Origin: Janibacter sp. A1S7
GTDB taxonomy: Bacteria > Actinomycetota > Actinomycetes > Actinomycetales > Dermatophilaceae
Length of the DNA stretch: 64,000 bases
Reading direction: 5' to 3'
Assembly: GCF_037198315.1 (NCBI RefSeq)
Contig: NZ_CP144913.1
Coordinates: forward strand, 1,612,001-1,676,000
A program made the position numbers and the translations under genes. Shown here piece by piece: positions 33,649 to 44,024 of this stretch; within the stretch, counting starts at the first letter, position 1, and the number at the start of each line of letters is the position of its first letter. A model generated the notes under the pieces. The model worked only from the letters and a program-made list of their open reading frames with translations. It searched no databases and had not been told where the DNA came from.

Positions 33649-35940
33649 ATGAGTGAGCGCAACACGAGTACCGGCGGGTTCTCCCCGCGGTCACTGGCGC
33701 GCGCCTCCCTGGCCCGGATCGGCGGCGGCCGGGCAGCCACTCCCGGGGTGCTCGACCCGCTGCTGACGATCGTGCGGCAGAGCCACCCCAAGGCCGACCT
33801 GTCGATCATCGAGCGGGCGTACGACGTCGCCGAGGAGAAGCACCGCGGGCAGCGACGCAAGAGCGGCGACCCCTACATCACGCACCCACTCGCCGTGACG
33901 ACCATCCTGGCCGAGCTGGGTATGACCCCGCTGACGCTCGCCGCGGCGCTGCTCCACGACACGGTCGAGGACACCGACTACGGCCTCGACGACCTCGAGG
34001 AGGAGTTCGGGGCAGAGGTGGCCAAGCTCGTCGACGGCGTGACCAAGCTGGACAAGGTCACCTACGGCGAGAGCGCGCAGGCCGAGACCGTGCGCAAGAT
34101 GATCGTCGCGATGGCCCGGGACATCCGGGTACTCGTGATCAAGCTCGCCGACCGACTGCACAACGCCCGCACCTGGCGGTACGTGTCAGCGCAGTCGGCT
34201 CAGCGCAAGGCGCAGGAGACGCTCGAGATCTACGCGCCGCTGGCGCACCGCCTGGGGATGAACACCATCAAGTGGGAGCTGGAGGACCTGTCCTTCGCAA
34301 CCCTGTACCCCAAGGTCTACGAGGAGATCGTGCGCCTGGTCGCCGAGCGGGCACCCGCCCGGGAGGAGTACCTCGCCACCGTCCGGTCCCAGGTCGTGCT
34401 GGACCTTCGTGAGGCCAGGATCAAGGCGACCGTCACGGGTCGACCGAAGCACTACTACTCCGTGTACCAGAAGATGATCGTCGGTGGTCGGGAGTTCGGC
34501 GAGATCTACGACCTCGTGGCGGTGCGTGTCCTCGTCGACACGGTCCGGGACTGCTACGCGGCGCTCGGTGCGCTGCACGCCCGGTGGAACCCCCTTCCCG
34601 GGAGGTTCAAGGACTACATCTCGTTGCCGAAGTTCAACATGTACCAGTCGCTGCACACGACCGTCATCGGTCCGCAGGGCAAGCCGGTCGAGATCCAGAT
34701 CCGGACCCACCAGATGCACCGCCGCGCCGAGTACGGCGTCGCGGCGCACTGGAAGTACAAGGACCGGGCGAGCCCCGACAGCGGCCACGTCGATGACGGG
34801 CAGGTCGGGGAGATGGCCTGGCTGCGCCAGCTGCTGGACTGGCAGCGCGAGACGGCCGACCCCAGTGAGTTCCTGGACTCACTGCGCTACGAGATCAGCA
34901 CGAACGAGGTCTACGCCTTCACCCCCAAGGGGCAGGTCATCGCCCTGCCCGCCGGTTCCACGGCCGTGGACTTCGCCTACGCGGTGCACACCGAGGTCGG
35001 CCACCGGTGCATCGGTGCGCGGGTCAACGGCCGACTGGTGCCGCTGGACTCGGCGCTGGACAACGGCGACGCGGTGGAGGTGCTCACCTCCAAGGCCGAG
35101 GGCGCCGGTCCCTCGCGGGACTGGCTGAACTTCGTGCGTTCGGCGCGGGCCCGCAACAAGATCAAGCAGTGGTTCACCAAGGAGCGCCGGGAGGAGATGG
35201 TCGACTCCGGCAAGGAGGCCATCGCCAAGGCCGTGCGCAAGCAGAACGTGCCGCTGCAGCGGATCCTGTCGGTGGAGAGCCTGACCGCCGTCGCGAGCGA
35301 ACTGCGGCGCCAGGACGTCGACGGTCTCTACGCCGCGGTCGGGGAGGGGCACGTCTCCGCCCAGCACGTGGTGTCACGGCTGATCGCGGCCGCCGGCGGT
35401 GAGGACGGAGCCACCGAGGACCTGGCCGAGGGCACGTTGCCCGGGCCGACCCGTCATCGACGCAGTGACGCTGACCCGGGCGTCGTCGTCAAGGGTGTCG
35501 ACGACATGTGGGTCAAGCTCGCCAAGTGCTGCACGCCGGTCCCCGGCGACGACATCATGGGCTTCATCACCCGCGGCAACGGTGTATCCGTGCACCGCAC
35601 CGACTGCACGAATGCCAAGTCGCTGCAGAAGGAACCGGAGCGGTTCATCGAGGTCGAGTGGGCCCCGAGCAGCTCGAGCCTCTTCCTCGTGCAGGTCCAG
35701 GTGGAGGCCCTGGACCGCTCCGCGCTGCTCTCCGACGTCACCAGGGTGCTGTCCGAGTCGGGCGTGAACATCCTCTCCGCCGCCGTGCACACCTCCCGCA
35801 ACCGCGTGGCGATCCTGCGCTTCACCTTCGAGATGGGTGACACCGGACACCTGAGCCACGTCATCCAGCAGGTGAAGCGCACCGAGTCGGTCTTCGACGC
35901 CTTCCGCATCACCGGCGGTCAGCTGCCCAGCAAGGACTGA
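33649..35940 (+). CDS. rel: Bifunctional (p)ppGpp synthetase/hydrolase
   Basis: The 763-residue Rel enzyme makes and degrades the stringent-response alarmone. Order: hydrolase HD domain (about 60-215, with [11 protein letters not shown]), synthetase domain (about 255-385, with [13 protein letters not shown] and the catalytic region [15 protein letters not shown]), TGS (about 415-480), helical and zinc-finger region ([13 protein letters not shown] at about 625) and C-terminal ACT (about 680-763). All key residues of both active sites are present. The apt-rel pairing is standard in actinobacteria. Confidence 0.96.
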   Translation: MSERNTSTGGFSPRSLARASLARIGGGRAATPGVLDPLLTIVRQSHPKADLSIIERAYDVAEEKHRGQRRKSGDPYITHPLAVTTILAELGMTPLTLAAALLHDTVEDTDYGLDDLEEEFGAEVAKLVDGVTKLDKVTYGESAQAETVRKMIVAMARDIRVLVIKLADRLHNARTWRYVSAQSAQRKAQETLEIYAPLAHRLGMNTIKWELEDLSFATLYPKVYEEIVRLVAERAPAREEYLATVRSQVVLDLREARIKATVTGRPKHYYSVYQKMIVGGREFGEIYDLVAVRVLVDTVRDCYAALGALHARWNPLPGRFKDYISLPKFNMYQSLHTTVIGPQGKPVEIQIRTHQMHRRAEYGVAAHWKYKDRASPDSGHVDDGQVGEMAWLRQLLDWQRETADPSEFLDSLRYEISTNEVYAFTPKGQVIALPAGSTAVDFAYAVHTEVGHRCIGARVNGRLVPLDSALDNGDAVEVLTSKAEGAGPSRDWLNFVRSARARNKIKQWFTKERREEMVDSGKEAIAKAVRKQNVPLQRILSVESLTAVASELRRQDVDGLYAAVGEGHVSAQHVVSRLIAAAGGEDGATEDLAEGTLPGPTRHRRSDADPGVVVKGVDDMWVKLAKCCTPVPGDDIMGFITRGNGVSVHRTDCTNAKSLQKEPERFIEVEWAPSSSSLFLVQVQVEALDRSALLSDVTRVLSESGVNILSAAVHTSRNRVAILRFTFEMGDTGHLSHVIQQVKRTESVFDAFRITGGQLPSKD

Positions 35941-35975
35941 CCCGCCTGCGGCGCGCCACGGCGCCAAGTCATGGC

Positions 35976-36016
35976 GGGAGCCCCGAGACCGACCGTGTCG
36001 TGGTCCCGGGGCTCCC
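35976..36016. terminator. Bidirectional terminator between rel and the DUF349 gene
   Basis: Arms GGGAGCCCCGAGACC (35976-35990) and GGTCCCGGGGCTCCC (36002-36016) pair with a single mismatch around an 11-nt loop, between two convergent genes. Confidence 0.75.
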
Positions 36017-36037
36017 CGTGACGGTTGGGTGTGGAGG

Positions 36038-37414
36038 TCAGCCGCCGAACTCGTCCAGGCCCTTGCGGGCCTGGTCCAGCCACATCCGCTGCGCGTCGAT
36101 CTGCTCACGCAGCCTGGCGGCACGGGAGGAATCGCCCTTCGCCTCGGCCCTGGCCAGGTCGTCCTCGAGGTCGGTGACCTTCGAGTCGAGCTGGGCGACC
36201 ATCGAGGCGGCCCTGGCGGACTTCTCGGGGTTGACCGAGGACCACTTCTTGTCCTCGGCCTCGCGCACGGTCTGCTCGACCCGGCGCATTCCCTTCTCCA
36301 TGCGGTCGATGTCGCTCCGCGGCACCTTGCCTGCGGCCTCCCAGCGCTCCTGGATGTCTCGCAGGGCGGCCTTGGCCTTCTCCAGATCCTTGATGGGCAG
36401 GAGTGCCTCCGCCTCGGCGAGGATGCCCTCCTTGACCTCGAGGTTGCCCCGGAAGGACTCGTCCTCCTTGGCCGCCTCGGCGTCCTTCGCGTTGAAGAAG
36501 GTGTCCTGGGCGGTCCGGAATCTCTCCCAGAGCCGGTCGTCGTCGGCACGACCCGCGCGGCCGGTCCGGCGCCACTGGTCCATCAGGCGCTTGTAGGCGC
36601 CCGCGGTGGCGTTCCAGTCGGTCGAGGAGGACATGCGCTCAGCCTCGACGACCAGCTCCTCCTTCTTCGCCTTGATCTCGCCACGGGACTGCTCGAGCTT
36701 GGCGAAGTGGGCCCGGCGCGCCTTGTCGAAGCCGTTGCGAGCCTTGGAGAAGCGTTGCCAGAGCGGCCCCTCGACATCCTTGTCCAGCCGGACCTTGCCC
36801 CGCTGGTGCGCCTTCCACTCATCGAGCAACTCACGCATCCGCGCCGTGGACTGCTTCCACTGGACCTTCTCCACCGGCTGTGCGGCGATCTTCTCCGCCT
36901 CGGCGACGATGACCTCGCGCTCTGCCGCGGCCACCTTCTTCGCAGCGGCCCGCTCGGTGGCCTCGTGGCGACGCTTCTCGGCCAGGCCCGTGTCGACCTC
37001 GGCGATGAGGGCGGCCAGAGCCGGTAGGTCACCGACCACATTGGGCTTGTCCGCGTGCTCGTGCAGCGACTTCAGGCCGTCGGCGACCTCCTTGGCGGTG
37101 ACCTCGGGGGAATCGAGGCGCTGACGCAGCAGACGTGCGGAGGCGAAGAGCTCGTCGTACTTGCGGGCGAAGTAGTGCAGGGCCTCGTCCGGTGAGGCGC
37201 CGGGGTAGGAGCCGACCTCTCGTTCCTCCTCACCGTCACGGACGAAGACCCGTCCTTCCTCGTCGGCCCGGCCGAAGGCCGCGGAGGCACTGTGGTCGTC
37301 CGTGACGCCCTGGATCTCGGGGGCCGGGGTCACGGTCGGTCGGGTCGGGGCCAGCTTGGCCAGGGCTGCTGGCGATGGCGCCGTGGGGCGCGGTGCATCT
37401 GTCTCGTCGCTCAC
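36038..37414 (-). CDS. DUF349 repeat protein
   Basis: The 458-residue acidic, highly charged protein consists of several DUF349 helical repeats (about 110-440; WNATAGAYKRLMDQWRRTGR is a typical unit) behind a disordered Pro/Ala-rich N-terminus. The family is conserved in actinobacteria and its biochemical role is not established. GTG 37414 is supported by a TAGCCT -10 box exactly 7 nt upstream on this strand (37422-37427). A longer in-frame start at 37708 would lie inside the divergent hydrolase gene. Coiled-coil character suggests a nucleic-acid or scaffold role, unproven. Confidence 0.8.
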   Translation of the reverse strand: MSDETDAPRPTAPSPAALAKLAPTRPTVTPAPEIQGVTDDHSASAAFGRADEEGRVFVRDGEEEREVGSYPGASPDEALHYFARKYDELFASARLLRQRLDSPEVTAKEVADGLKSLHEHADKPNVVGDLPALAALIAEVDTGLAEKRRHEATERAAAKKVAAAEREVIVAEAEKIAAQPVEKVQWKQSTARMRELLDEWKAHQRGKVRLDKDVEGPLWQRFSKARNGFDKARRAHFAKLEQSRGEIKAKKEELVVEAERMSSSTDWNATAGAYKRLMDQWRRTGRAGRADDDRLWERFRTAQDTFFNAKDAEAAKEDESFRGNLEVKEGILAEAEALLPIKDLEKAKAALRDIQERWEAAGKVPRSDIDRMEKGMRRVEQTVREAEDKKWSSVNPEKSARAASMVAQLDSKVTDLEDDLARAEAKGDSSRAARLREQIDAQRMWLDQARKGLDEFGG

Positions 37415-37471
37415 CCCCCCGAGGCTACCCATTCGCGCGCCGGATGAGTGGCCCCACGTAGGGTTTGGTCC
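37415..37471. promoter_or_regulatory. Paired leaderless promoters between DUF349 and hydrolase genes
   Basis: In only 57 bp two divergent -10 boxes are seen: TAGCCT leftward (37422-37427, 7 nt before GTG 37414) and TAGGGT rightward (37459-37464, 7 nt before GTG 37472). Both give leaderless messages and must share or closely abut upstream contacts. Confidence 0.6.
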
Positions 37472-38173
37472 GTGCTCACCATCTCCTTCCCGGCGCAGGC
37501 CTTCGGAACGAACTGCTATGTCCTCGCGGACGGACCCGGCGAGGAGTGCCTCGTCGTCGACCCCGGTATCGGGATCGAGGAGACCCTGCGCGAGGTGCTC
37601 ACGACACACCGCCTCAAGCCGGCTGCGGTACTGCTGACCCACGGCCACGTCGACCACGTCTACTCGGTCACCCCGGTGTGTGGCGGAGAACTCGCCGCCT
37701 ACATCCACTCCGACGACCGCTACCGCCTCGTGGACCCACTGGGCAGCTCATCGCTGGGGGAGCAGCTGACCGGGATGCTCGAGCAGCAGTTCGGTACGAA
37801 GGCGACCTGGCGCGAGCCCGAGCACGTCGTCGAGATCACCGACAGCCAGACCGTCTCGGTGGCGGGCATCGACCTGGAGGTCCTCCACGCGCCGGGCCAC
37901 ACCGAGGGATCGGTGATGTTCTCCCTCCCCGGGCTGCCCGAAGGGATCCCCGACGAGGCCGAGGTCGACCGCACCCTGATCACCGGTGACGTGCTCTTCG
38001 CCGGGTCGATCGGCCGGACGGACCTGCCCGGCGGGTCGGCGGAGGCCATGCAGCGCTCCCTTCGCGATGTCGTCCATCCGCGGCCCGACTCCAGCCTCGT
38101 CCTGCCCGGCCACGGCCCGGCGACGACGCTCGCGCGAGAGAAGGCGACCAACCCGCACCTGCAAGGACTGTGA
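37472..38173 (+). CDS. Metallo-beta-lactamase-fold hydrolase, glyoxalase II-like
   Basis: The 233-residue enzyme has the zinc-binding LTHGHVDHVYSV, the downstream histidine in HAPGHTEGSV, the bridging aspartate in LITGDVLFAGSIGRTD and the last histidine in LPGHGPATT. It likely hydrolyses a thioester; the mycobacterial neighbour of hisS (Rv2581c) is named glyoxalase II, though a role in tRNA or metabolite repair is also possible. GTG 37472 is leaderless by promoter spacing. It overlaps hisS by one base. Confidence 0.85.
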   Translation: MLTISFPAQAFGTNCYVLADGPGEECLVVDPGIGIEETLREVLTTHRLKPAAVLLTHGHVDHVYSVTPVCGGELAAYIHSDDRYRLVDPLGSSSLGEQLTGMLEQQFGTKATWREPEHVVEITDSQTVSVAGIDLEVLHAPGHTEGSVMFSLPGLPEGIPDEAEVDRTLITGDVLFAGSIGRTDLPGGSAEAMQRSLRDVVHPRPDSSLVLPGHGPATTLAREKATNPHLQGL

Positions 38174-39531
38174 TGAGCAACCCCCGACCGACGAAGGTCA
38201 CCCCCCTCTCCGGGTTCCCGGAGTACCTGCCCGAGCAGCGGATCATCGAGCAGCACTTCCTCGACGTCATCCGGGCCACCTTCGAGCTGCACGGATTCCC
38301 ATCGATCGAGACCCGCTCGGTCGAGCCCGTGGAACGACTGCTCGGCAAGGGCGGTGACGCCGACAAGGAGATCTACGGCATCCACCGACTCGCCGACGGC
38401 GGCGGGGCCGAAGGGCACGGCGAGACCGAGCTCGGGCTGCACTTCGACCTGACCGTTCCCTTCGCCCGCTACGTGGTGGAGAACGCGGGACGGTTGACCT
38501 TTCCCTTCCGGCGTCACCAGATCCAGAAGGTCTGGCGCGGCGAGCGTCCCCAGGAGGGGCGCTACCGCGAGTTCACCCAGTGCGACATCGACGTCGTCGA
38601 CGTGGGGGATCTCGCGCCCCACTTCGAGGCCGAGATGCCGCTGGTCATGGCCGAGGTCTTCGCCGGGCTGCCCATCCCCGAGATGATCATCCAGGTCAAC
38701 AACCGCAAGATCCCCGAGGGCTTCTACCGTGGTCTGGGGATCGACGACGTGGCGGGCACCCTGCGCATCGTCGACAAGCTGGACAAGATCGGTCCGGACA
38801 CGGTCGCAGGCCTGCTCGTCGAGGCCGGGAACACGCCCGAGCAGGCACGGGCCTGCCTCGACCTGGCGGCGATCCGCACGCCGGACACCTCCTTCGTCGA
38901 GCGTGTCCGCGACCTCGGCGTGGAGCACCCGGTCCTCGACGAGGGCCTCGCGGCGCTGTCGGCCGTCATCGAGACCGGCGCCGCAGCCGCGCCCGGCGCG
39001 ATGGTCGCCGACCTGCGCATCGCGCGAGGACTCGACTACTACACCGGCACGGTCTACGAGACCCAGCTCGTCGGGTACGAGTCGTGGGGCTCGTTCTGCT
39101 CCGGCGGCCGCTACGACGAGCTCGCCAGCGACGGCAAGAACACCTACCCGGGCGTCGGCATCTCCATCGGCCTCTCCCGACTGCTCGGCCTGCTGATCGG
39201 CAAGGGGCTGGTCGGCGCCAGCCGCAGGTCGCCGAGCGCGGTCCTCGTGGCCGTGACGGACGAAGGGAGTCGGCCCGCCTCGGTGGCGGTGGCCACCGCA
39301 CTGCGGTCCCGGGGCATCCCGTGCGAGGTGGCGCCGGCCGCAGCGAAGTTCGGCAAGCAGATTCGCTTCGCTGAGCGCCGGGGCATCCCGTTCGTGTGGT
39401 TCCCGGGGGCGGGGGAGTCCGGTGACCAGGTCAAGGACATCCGCTCGGGCGAGCAGGTCGATGCGCAGGCGTCCACCTGGCAGTGCCCGCAGGAGGACCT
39501 GCGTCCGCAGGTCGAGCGACTGGGGGAGTGA
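38173..39531 (+). CDS. hisS: Histidine--tRNA ligase
   Basis: The 452-residue class II synthetase charges tRNA-His. Motif 2 is VWRGERPQEGRYREFTQCD, the histidine A loop is RGLDYYTGTVYE, motif 3 is GVGISIGLSRL, and the anticodon domain fills residues about 355-445. The TGATG overlap with the upstream hydrolase sets ATG 38173 over GTG 38170. This hydrolase-hisS pair is conserved in mycobacteria. Confidence 0.95.
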   Translation: MSNPRPTKVTPLSGFPEYLPEQRIIEQHFLDVIRATFELHGFPSIETRSVEPVERLLGKGGDADKEIYGIHRLADGGGAEGHGETELGLHFDLTVPFARYVVENAGRLTFPFRRHQIQKVWRGERPQEGRYREFTQCDIDVVDVGDLAPHFEAEMPLVMAEVFAGLPIPEMIIQVNNRKIPEGFYRGLGIDDVAGTLRIVDKLDKIGPDTVAGLLVEAGNTPEQARACLDLAAIRTPDTSFVERVRDLGVEHPVLDEGLAALSAVIETGAAAAPGAMVADLRIARGLDYYTGTVYETQLVGYESWGSFCSGGRYDELASDGKNTYPGVGISIGLSRLLGLLIGKGLVGASRRSPSAVLVAVTDEGSRPASVAVATALRSRGIPCEVAPAAAKFGKQIRFAERRGIPFVWFPGAGESGDQVKDIRSGEQVDAQASTWQCPQEDLRPQVERLGE

Positions 39532-39688
39532 CCGGGTCGGAGCAGGCGATTGTTGCGATCCGGACACGACCATGGTCTCCGTCACACCCGCGACCTAAAC
39601 TCCCGGTCGTGGCTTCGCCACCCGTGGGCACAATGGGGTGTCCACGGCTCAACGACGCCACCGTCTCTGCGGAAGGGAAGCGCTGTCC

Positions 39689-40615
39689 GTGAGCACGACC
39701 CCCATGGAGCGGGCCGTGCGGACCTGGCTGACGCAGCTGGACGTCGAGCGAGGAGTCTCCGCCCACACCCTGACGGCCTACACCCGCGACTCACGCCGCT
39801 ACCTCGACCACCTGGCCGCGCGGGGCGTCACCGCGCCGGACCAGGTCACCGAGGCGCACGTCGCCGGCTTCCTCGCCTCCCTGCGCACCGGTGATCAGGA
39901 CCATCCACCACTGGCGGCCAGCTCGGCGGCCCGTTCGCTCACCGCCGTGCGCGGACTGCACAAGTTCCTCGTGCTCGAGGGGGAGACCACGCACGACCCG
40001 GCCGGGGAGGTCACCCCACCGACGCCGCCTTCGCGCCTGCCGAAGGCCATCAGCGTGGCGGAGGTGACGAGCCTGCTCGACGCGGCCGGCGTCGGTGACG
40101 GGGCGTTGCCGCTGCGTGACCGTGCCCTGCTCGAGGTGCTGTACGGGACGGGAGCGCGCATCTCCGAGGCCGTCGGCCTCGACGTGGACGACCTCGATCT
40201 CGAGGCGGGGGCGGCGCGACTTCTCGGCAAGGGCGGCAAGGAGCGGATCGTTCCGCTCGGCTCCTACGCCTGCGACGCCGTGGACGGTTGGCTGGTGCGC
40301 GGCCGGCCGGCACTGGGCGCGAAGGGGAGGGCCGGACCCGCGCTCTTCGTCAACCAGCGAGGGGCTCGCCTCTCCCGGCAGAGCGCGTGGGCGGTCATCA
40401 CGGGCGCGGCCGAGCGCGCCGGCCTGACCGGCCACGTCTCACCGCACACGCTCCGGCACTCCTTCGCGACCCACCTGCTGGAGGGCGGCGCCGATGTGCG
40501 GGTGGTCCAGGAACTGCTCGGGCACGCCTCCGTGACGACCACGCAGATCTACACGATGGTGACCGTCCAGCAGCTGCGTGAGGTCTACGCGCAGAGTCAC
40601 CCCCGTGCGCGCTGA
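39689..40615 (+). CDS. xerD: Tyrosine recombinase XerD
   Basis: The 308-residue recombinase resolves chromosome dimers at dif with XerC. The N-terminal SAM-like domain (1-95) precedes the catalytic domain with R in [43 protein letters not shown]. All catalytic residues are present. GTG 39689 has GGAAGGGAAG upstream. It begins the segregation cluster xerD-parA-scpA-scpB. Unlike the element integrase at 4467, it has the standard short Xer length and no arm-binding domain. Confidence 0.93.
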   Translation: MSTTPMERAVRTWLTQLDVERGVSAHTLTAYTRDSRRYLDHLAARGVTAPDQVTEAHVAGFLASLRTGDQDHPPLAASSAARSLTAVRGLHKFLVLEGETTHDPAGEVTPPTPPSRLPKAISVAEVTSLLDAAGVGDGALPLRDRALLEVLYGTGARISEAVGLDVDDLDLEAGAARLLGKGGKERIVPLGSYACDAVDGWLVRGRPALGAKGRAGPALFVNQRGARLSRQSAWAVITGAAERAGLTGHVSPHTLRHSFATHLLEGGADVRVVQELLGHASVTTTQIYTMVTVQQLREVYAQSHPRAR

Positions 40616-40677
40616 TAGTGTCATCGCTGATCAGCGAGACGCTGAACGCACGCGAGACGCGATGGAGTGATCCGACT

Positions 40678-41565
40678 GTGGCATCCGAGGTGACGCCGCC
40701 GCTCGACATCGAGCACGAATGGACCCAGAACGGGCCAACCGGTCGACCCCTGCCCACCTTCCCGGAGCCCCAGCCGCTGGCCTCCCACGGTCCGGCGCGC
40801 ATCATCGCGATGTGCAACCAGAAGGGCGGGGTCGGCAAGACGACCACGACGATCAACCTCGGTGCAGCACTCGTCGAGGCCGGACGTCGCGTCCTGCTCG
40901 TCGACTTCGACCCCCAGGGCGCGCTGTCCGTCGGCCTCGGTGTGCCCACGCACTCACTCGACATCACGATCTACGACCTGCTCGTCTCCCGCGGCCACGA
41001 GATCACCGAGATCATCCAGCACACCTCGGTGGAGGGCCTGGACGTCGCCCCGGCCAACATCGACCTGTCTGCCGCCGAGGTCCAGCTCGTCGGGGAGGTC
41101 GCCCGCGAGCAGATCCTCACCCGCGTGCTGCGTCCCGTCGTCGACGACTACGACGTCATCCTCATCGACTGCCAGCCCTCCCTCGGACTGCTCACCGTCA
41201 ACGCGCTCACGGCCGCCCACGGTGTGATCATCCCGCTGGAGACCGAGTACTTCGCCATGCGCGGTGTCGCCCTGCTGGTGGAGACCATCGACAAGATCAC
41301 CGACCGGCTCAACCCGGCCCTGGTCGTCGACGGGATCCTCGGGACGATGTACGACGGGCGCACGCTGCACAGCCGCGAGGTCATCGAGTCGGTCGTCGAG
41401 CACTTCGGGGACAAGGTCTTCCACACCGTCATCTCCCGCACGGTGAAGTTCCCCGACGCCACGCTCGCCGCCGAGCCGATCACCACCTACGCCACCGGCC
41501 ACTCCGGCGCCAACGCGTACCGACAGCTGGCCCGCGAGCTCATCTCGCGCGGCGGGTCGCCCTGA
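40678..41565 (+). CDS. parA: ParA-family chromosome-partitioning ATPase
   Basis: The 295-residue ATPase has the deviant Walker A CNQKGGVGKTTTT, with the signature lysine, then LLVDFDPQGAL and LIDCQPSLGLL. It is the second, non-origin ParA copy that actinobacteria keep beside scpAB, with no parB next to it. GTG 40678 follows a GGAG at about 10 nt; an in-frame GTG at 40618 directly after xerD is an alternative start and would add 20 residues. TAGTGT at 40616-40621 could be an internal -10. Confidence 0.88.
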   Translation: MASEVTPPLDIEHEWTQNGPTGRPLPTFPEPQPLASHGPARIIAMCNQKGGVGKTTTTINLGAALVEAGRRVLLVDFDPQGALSVGLGVPTHSLDITIYDLLVSRGHEITEIIQHTSVEGLDVAPANIDLSAAEVQLVGEVAREQILTRVLRPVVDDYDVILIDCQPSLGLLTVNALTAAHGVIIPLETEYFAMRGVALLVETIDKITDRLNPALVVDGILGTMYDGRTLHSREVIESVVEHFGDKVFHTVISRTVKFPDATLAAEPITTYATGHSGANAYRQLARELISRGGSP

Positions 41566-41570
41566 CGGCC

Positions 41571-42455
41571 GTGGACGGCGCTGACACCGCGGTTCCCGGC
41601 GGGGTCATCACCACACGCGGGTCCGAGAAGGCCTTCACCGTCCACCTGGACAACTTCGAGGGGCCCTTCGACCTGCTGCTCGGCCTGATCTCCAAGCACC
41701 AGCTGGACATCACCGAGATCTCGCTGGCCAGGGTCACCGACGAGTTCATGGCACACCTGCGGGCACTGCAGGCCAGCGAGCCCGCCTGGGACCTGGGCCA
41801 GACCAGTGAGTTCCTGCTCGTCGCCGCGACGCTGCTCGACATCAAGGCGTCCCGGCTGCTGCCCAACACCGGGGAGACCGACGAGGAGGACCTGGAGCTG
41901 ATCGAGGCCCGGGACCTGCTCTTCGCCCGGCTGCTGCAGTACCGCGCCTTCAAGGACGTCGCCGACCACGTCGAGTCGACCATGGCCACGACGGGCCGGA
42001 TGACGCCGCGACAGGCCGGGCTCGAGCCGCACCTCGCCACGCTCCTGCCCGAGCTGGTCATGACCGTCACGCCGGAGCAGCTGGCGATGGTGGCCGCACG
42101 GACGCTGACCCCCAAGGAGCCGGAGACCGTCGGGGTGACCCACCTGCACGCCTCCGCCGTGAGCGTGCGCGAGCAGGCCCTCCTCGTCGTCGACCGCCTG
42201 CGCGCCGAGGGAGCGCTCTCCTTCCGCACGCTGGTGCGGGACGCGGACTCCACCCAGATGGTCGTCGCACGCTTCCTGGCCCTGCTCGAGCTCTTCCGCG
42301 ACCAGCAGGTCGTCTTCGACCAGCAGGAGGCGCTCGGCGAGCTGGAGGTGCGGTGGACCGGCAGCGACGATGGCACCGTGGAGGTCGGTGCCGAGTTCGA
42401 CGAAGCGGACGCGTCGCCCCCTTCGCCCGATGATGGAGAGAGCAACGATGAGTGA
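41571..42455 (+). CDS. scpA: Segregation and condensation protein ScpA
   Basis: The 294-residue kleisin bridges the SMC dimer in the condensin-like complex. The N-terminal domain has the diagnostic VHLDNFEGPFDLLLGLISKH and ITEISLARVTDEF; the C-terminal winged helix (about 205-265, with EGALSFRTLVRD) contacts the SMC head. GTG 41571 is the first in-frame start after the parA stop. It overlaps scpB by eight bases. Confidence 0.92.
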   Translation: MDGADTAVPGGVITTRGSEKAFTVHLDNFEGPFDLLLGLISKHQLDITEISLARVTDEFMAHLRALQASEPAWDLGQTSEFLLVAATLLDIKASRLLPNTGETDEEDLELIEARDLLFARLLQYRAFKDVADHVESTMATTGRMTPRQAGLEPHLATLLPELVMTVTPEQLAMVAARTLTPKEPETVGVTHLHASAVSVREQALLVVDRLRAEGALSFRTLVRDADSTQMVVARFLALLELFRDQQVVFDQQEALGELEVRWTGSDDGTVEVGAEFDEADASPPSPDDGESNDE

Positions 42456-43101
42456 GTCCACCGACCACGCCGACCCCCCCGAGGGGACGGACGTCGTCCC
42501 CGTGCCCGTGGCCGAGGACGTCCAGGTCGCCTTCGACGTCGGCGAGCTGCCCGGGGGAGCGAAGGGGGCGATCGAGGCCGTCCTCATGGTCGTCGAGGAG
42601 CCCGTGACCGACGTCGCCCTCGCGTCCGTGCTGGAGCTGCCCGTGGAGGAGGTCCGCACGCTCCTCGAGGACATCGAGGCCCGGTACGCCAGCGGTGACC
42701 ACGGCTTCACCGTGCGCAACGTCGGCGGTGGGTGGCGCTTCTACAGCCACGCCGCCTACGCGCCGGTCGTCGAGCGCTTCGTGCTCGACGGGCAGCAGGC
42801 AAGGTTGACCAGGGCCTCGCTGGAGACCCTCGCGGTCATCGCCTACCGCCAACCGGTCTCGCGGGCCCGCGTCGGCGCGGTGCGCGGCGTCAACGTCGAC
42901 GGCGTGGTGCGCACCCTGCTCACCCGTGGCCTGATCACCGAGGCCAGCAAGGACGAGGAGTCCGGCGCGACCCTCTACGGCACGACCCCCTACTTCCTCG
43001 AGCGGATGGGACTGAACTCCCTGGACGACCTGCCCCCGCTCGCCCCCTACCTCCCCGATGCAGCAGTGCTCGACGATCTCGTGAGTGAGGCCCGCCCATG
43101 A
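42448..43101 (+). CDS. scpB: Segregation and condensation protein ScpB
   Basis: The 217-residue protein holds two winged-helix domains that dimerise and bind ScpA. The conserved IEAVLMVVEEPV opens the first, and LETLAVIAYRQPVSRARV with VDGVVRTLLTRGLI marks the second. It starts inside the end of scpA and overlaps rluB by ATGA. An acidic 35-residue leader precedes the core. Confidence 0.93.
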   Translation: MSESTDHADPPEGTDVVPVPVAEDVQVAFDVGELPGGAKGAIEAVLMVVEEPVTDVALASVLELPVEEVRTLLEDIEARYASGDHGFTVRNVGGGWRFYSHAAYAPVVERFVLDGQQARLTRASLETLAVIAYRQPVSRARVGAVRGVNVDGVVRTLLTRGLITEASKDEESGATLYGTTPYFLERMGLNSLDDLPPLAPYLPDAAVLDDLVSEARP

Positions 43102-44024
43102 CCCCGCCCCGCAACCGACGCCCTTCCGGTGGCTCCGGAGCCCCCAGCGGTCGCGGCCCCAACCGCGGCCCGGGCCAGCCCCGCCGTTCCCGACAGGGCC
43201 GCCAGCAGACCGATCGCGGCACGACCGGGCGCACCCGGCCCGGGCAGCCGGACCTGGCGCCGCCGGAGCCCAAGGGACCCGAGATCGACGTCCACGACCC
43301 CAGGGGCACCCGACTGCAGAAGGTCCTGGCCGCCGCGGGCATCGGCTCCCGGCGGGCCTGCGAGGAGCTGATCACCGATGGCCGCGTGATGGTCGACGGT
43401 CACGTGGTCACCGAGCTCGGGGTGCGGATCGACCCCCTCAACCAGACGGTGCACGTCGACGGCGAGCGCGTGCAGCTGGACGAGTCGCGCGTCTACCTCG
43501 CCTTCAACAAGCCGGTGGGGGTCGTCACGACGATGTCGGACGAGCTCGGGCGGCTCAACATCGGTGACTACGTCGCGGGACGCCCTGAACGGCTCTTCCA
43601 CGTCGGTCGGCTCGACGCCGACACCGAGGGCCTGCTCATCCTCACCAACGACGGTGACCTGGCGCACCGCCTCCAGCACCCCGCCCACGGCGTCCTGAAG
43701 ACCTACGTCGCCGAGGTCCCCGGGCCGGTGGCCAAGGATCTGGGCAAGCGCCTGCGCGAGGGCATCGAGCTCGACGACGGACCGGTCGCGGTCGACTCCT
43801 TCCGGATCATCGACTCCCGACCTGGCAAGGCGATCGTCGAGGTGATCCTCCACGAGGGCCGCAAGCACATCGTGCGCCGGATGCTCGAGCAGGTCGGCCA
43901 CCCGGTGCTCTCGCTGGTGCGCACGCAGGTCGGCCCGATCACGCTCGGCTCGACGAAGTCGGGTCGGTGGCGACCGCTCAACCGCAACGAGATCGGTCAG
44001 CTGTACAAGGCTGCGGGGCTGTGA
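43098..44024 (+). CDS. rluB: Large-subunit pseudouridine synthase RluB type
   Basis: The 308-residue enzyme modifies uridines of 23S rRNA. A disordered Pro/Arg/Gly-rich leader (1-65) is followed by an S4 domain (about 70-130, LQKVLAAAGIGSRRACEELI) and the synthase domain with the catalytic aspartate in VGRLDADTEGLLILTNDG. The basic leader may bind rRNA. It overlaps scpB and tyrA by four bases each. Confidence 0.92.
   Translation: MTPPRNRRPSGGSGAPSGRGPNRGPGQPRRSRQGRQQTDRGTTGRTRPGQPDLAPPEPKGPEIDVHDPRGTRLQKVLAAAGIGSRRACEELITDGRVMVDGHVVTELGVRIDPLNQTVHVDGERVQLDESRVYLAFNKPVGVVTTMSDELGRLNIGDYVAGRPERLFHVGRLDADTEGLLILTNDGDLAHRLQHPAHGVLKTYVAEVPGPVAKDLGKRLREGIELDDGPVAVDSFRIIDSRPGKAIVEVILHEGRKHIVRRMLEQVGHPVLSLVRTQVGPITLGSTKSGRWRPLNRNEIGQLYKAAGL

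Noticed and set aside
39689..40615. A second mobile-element integrase
   Set aside because: Length, lack of an arm-binding domain and the conserved xerD-parA-scpAB setting mark it as the housekeeping Xer recombinase.
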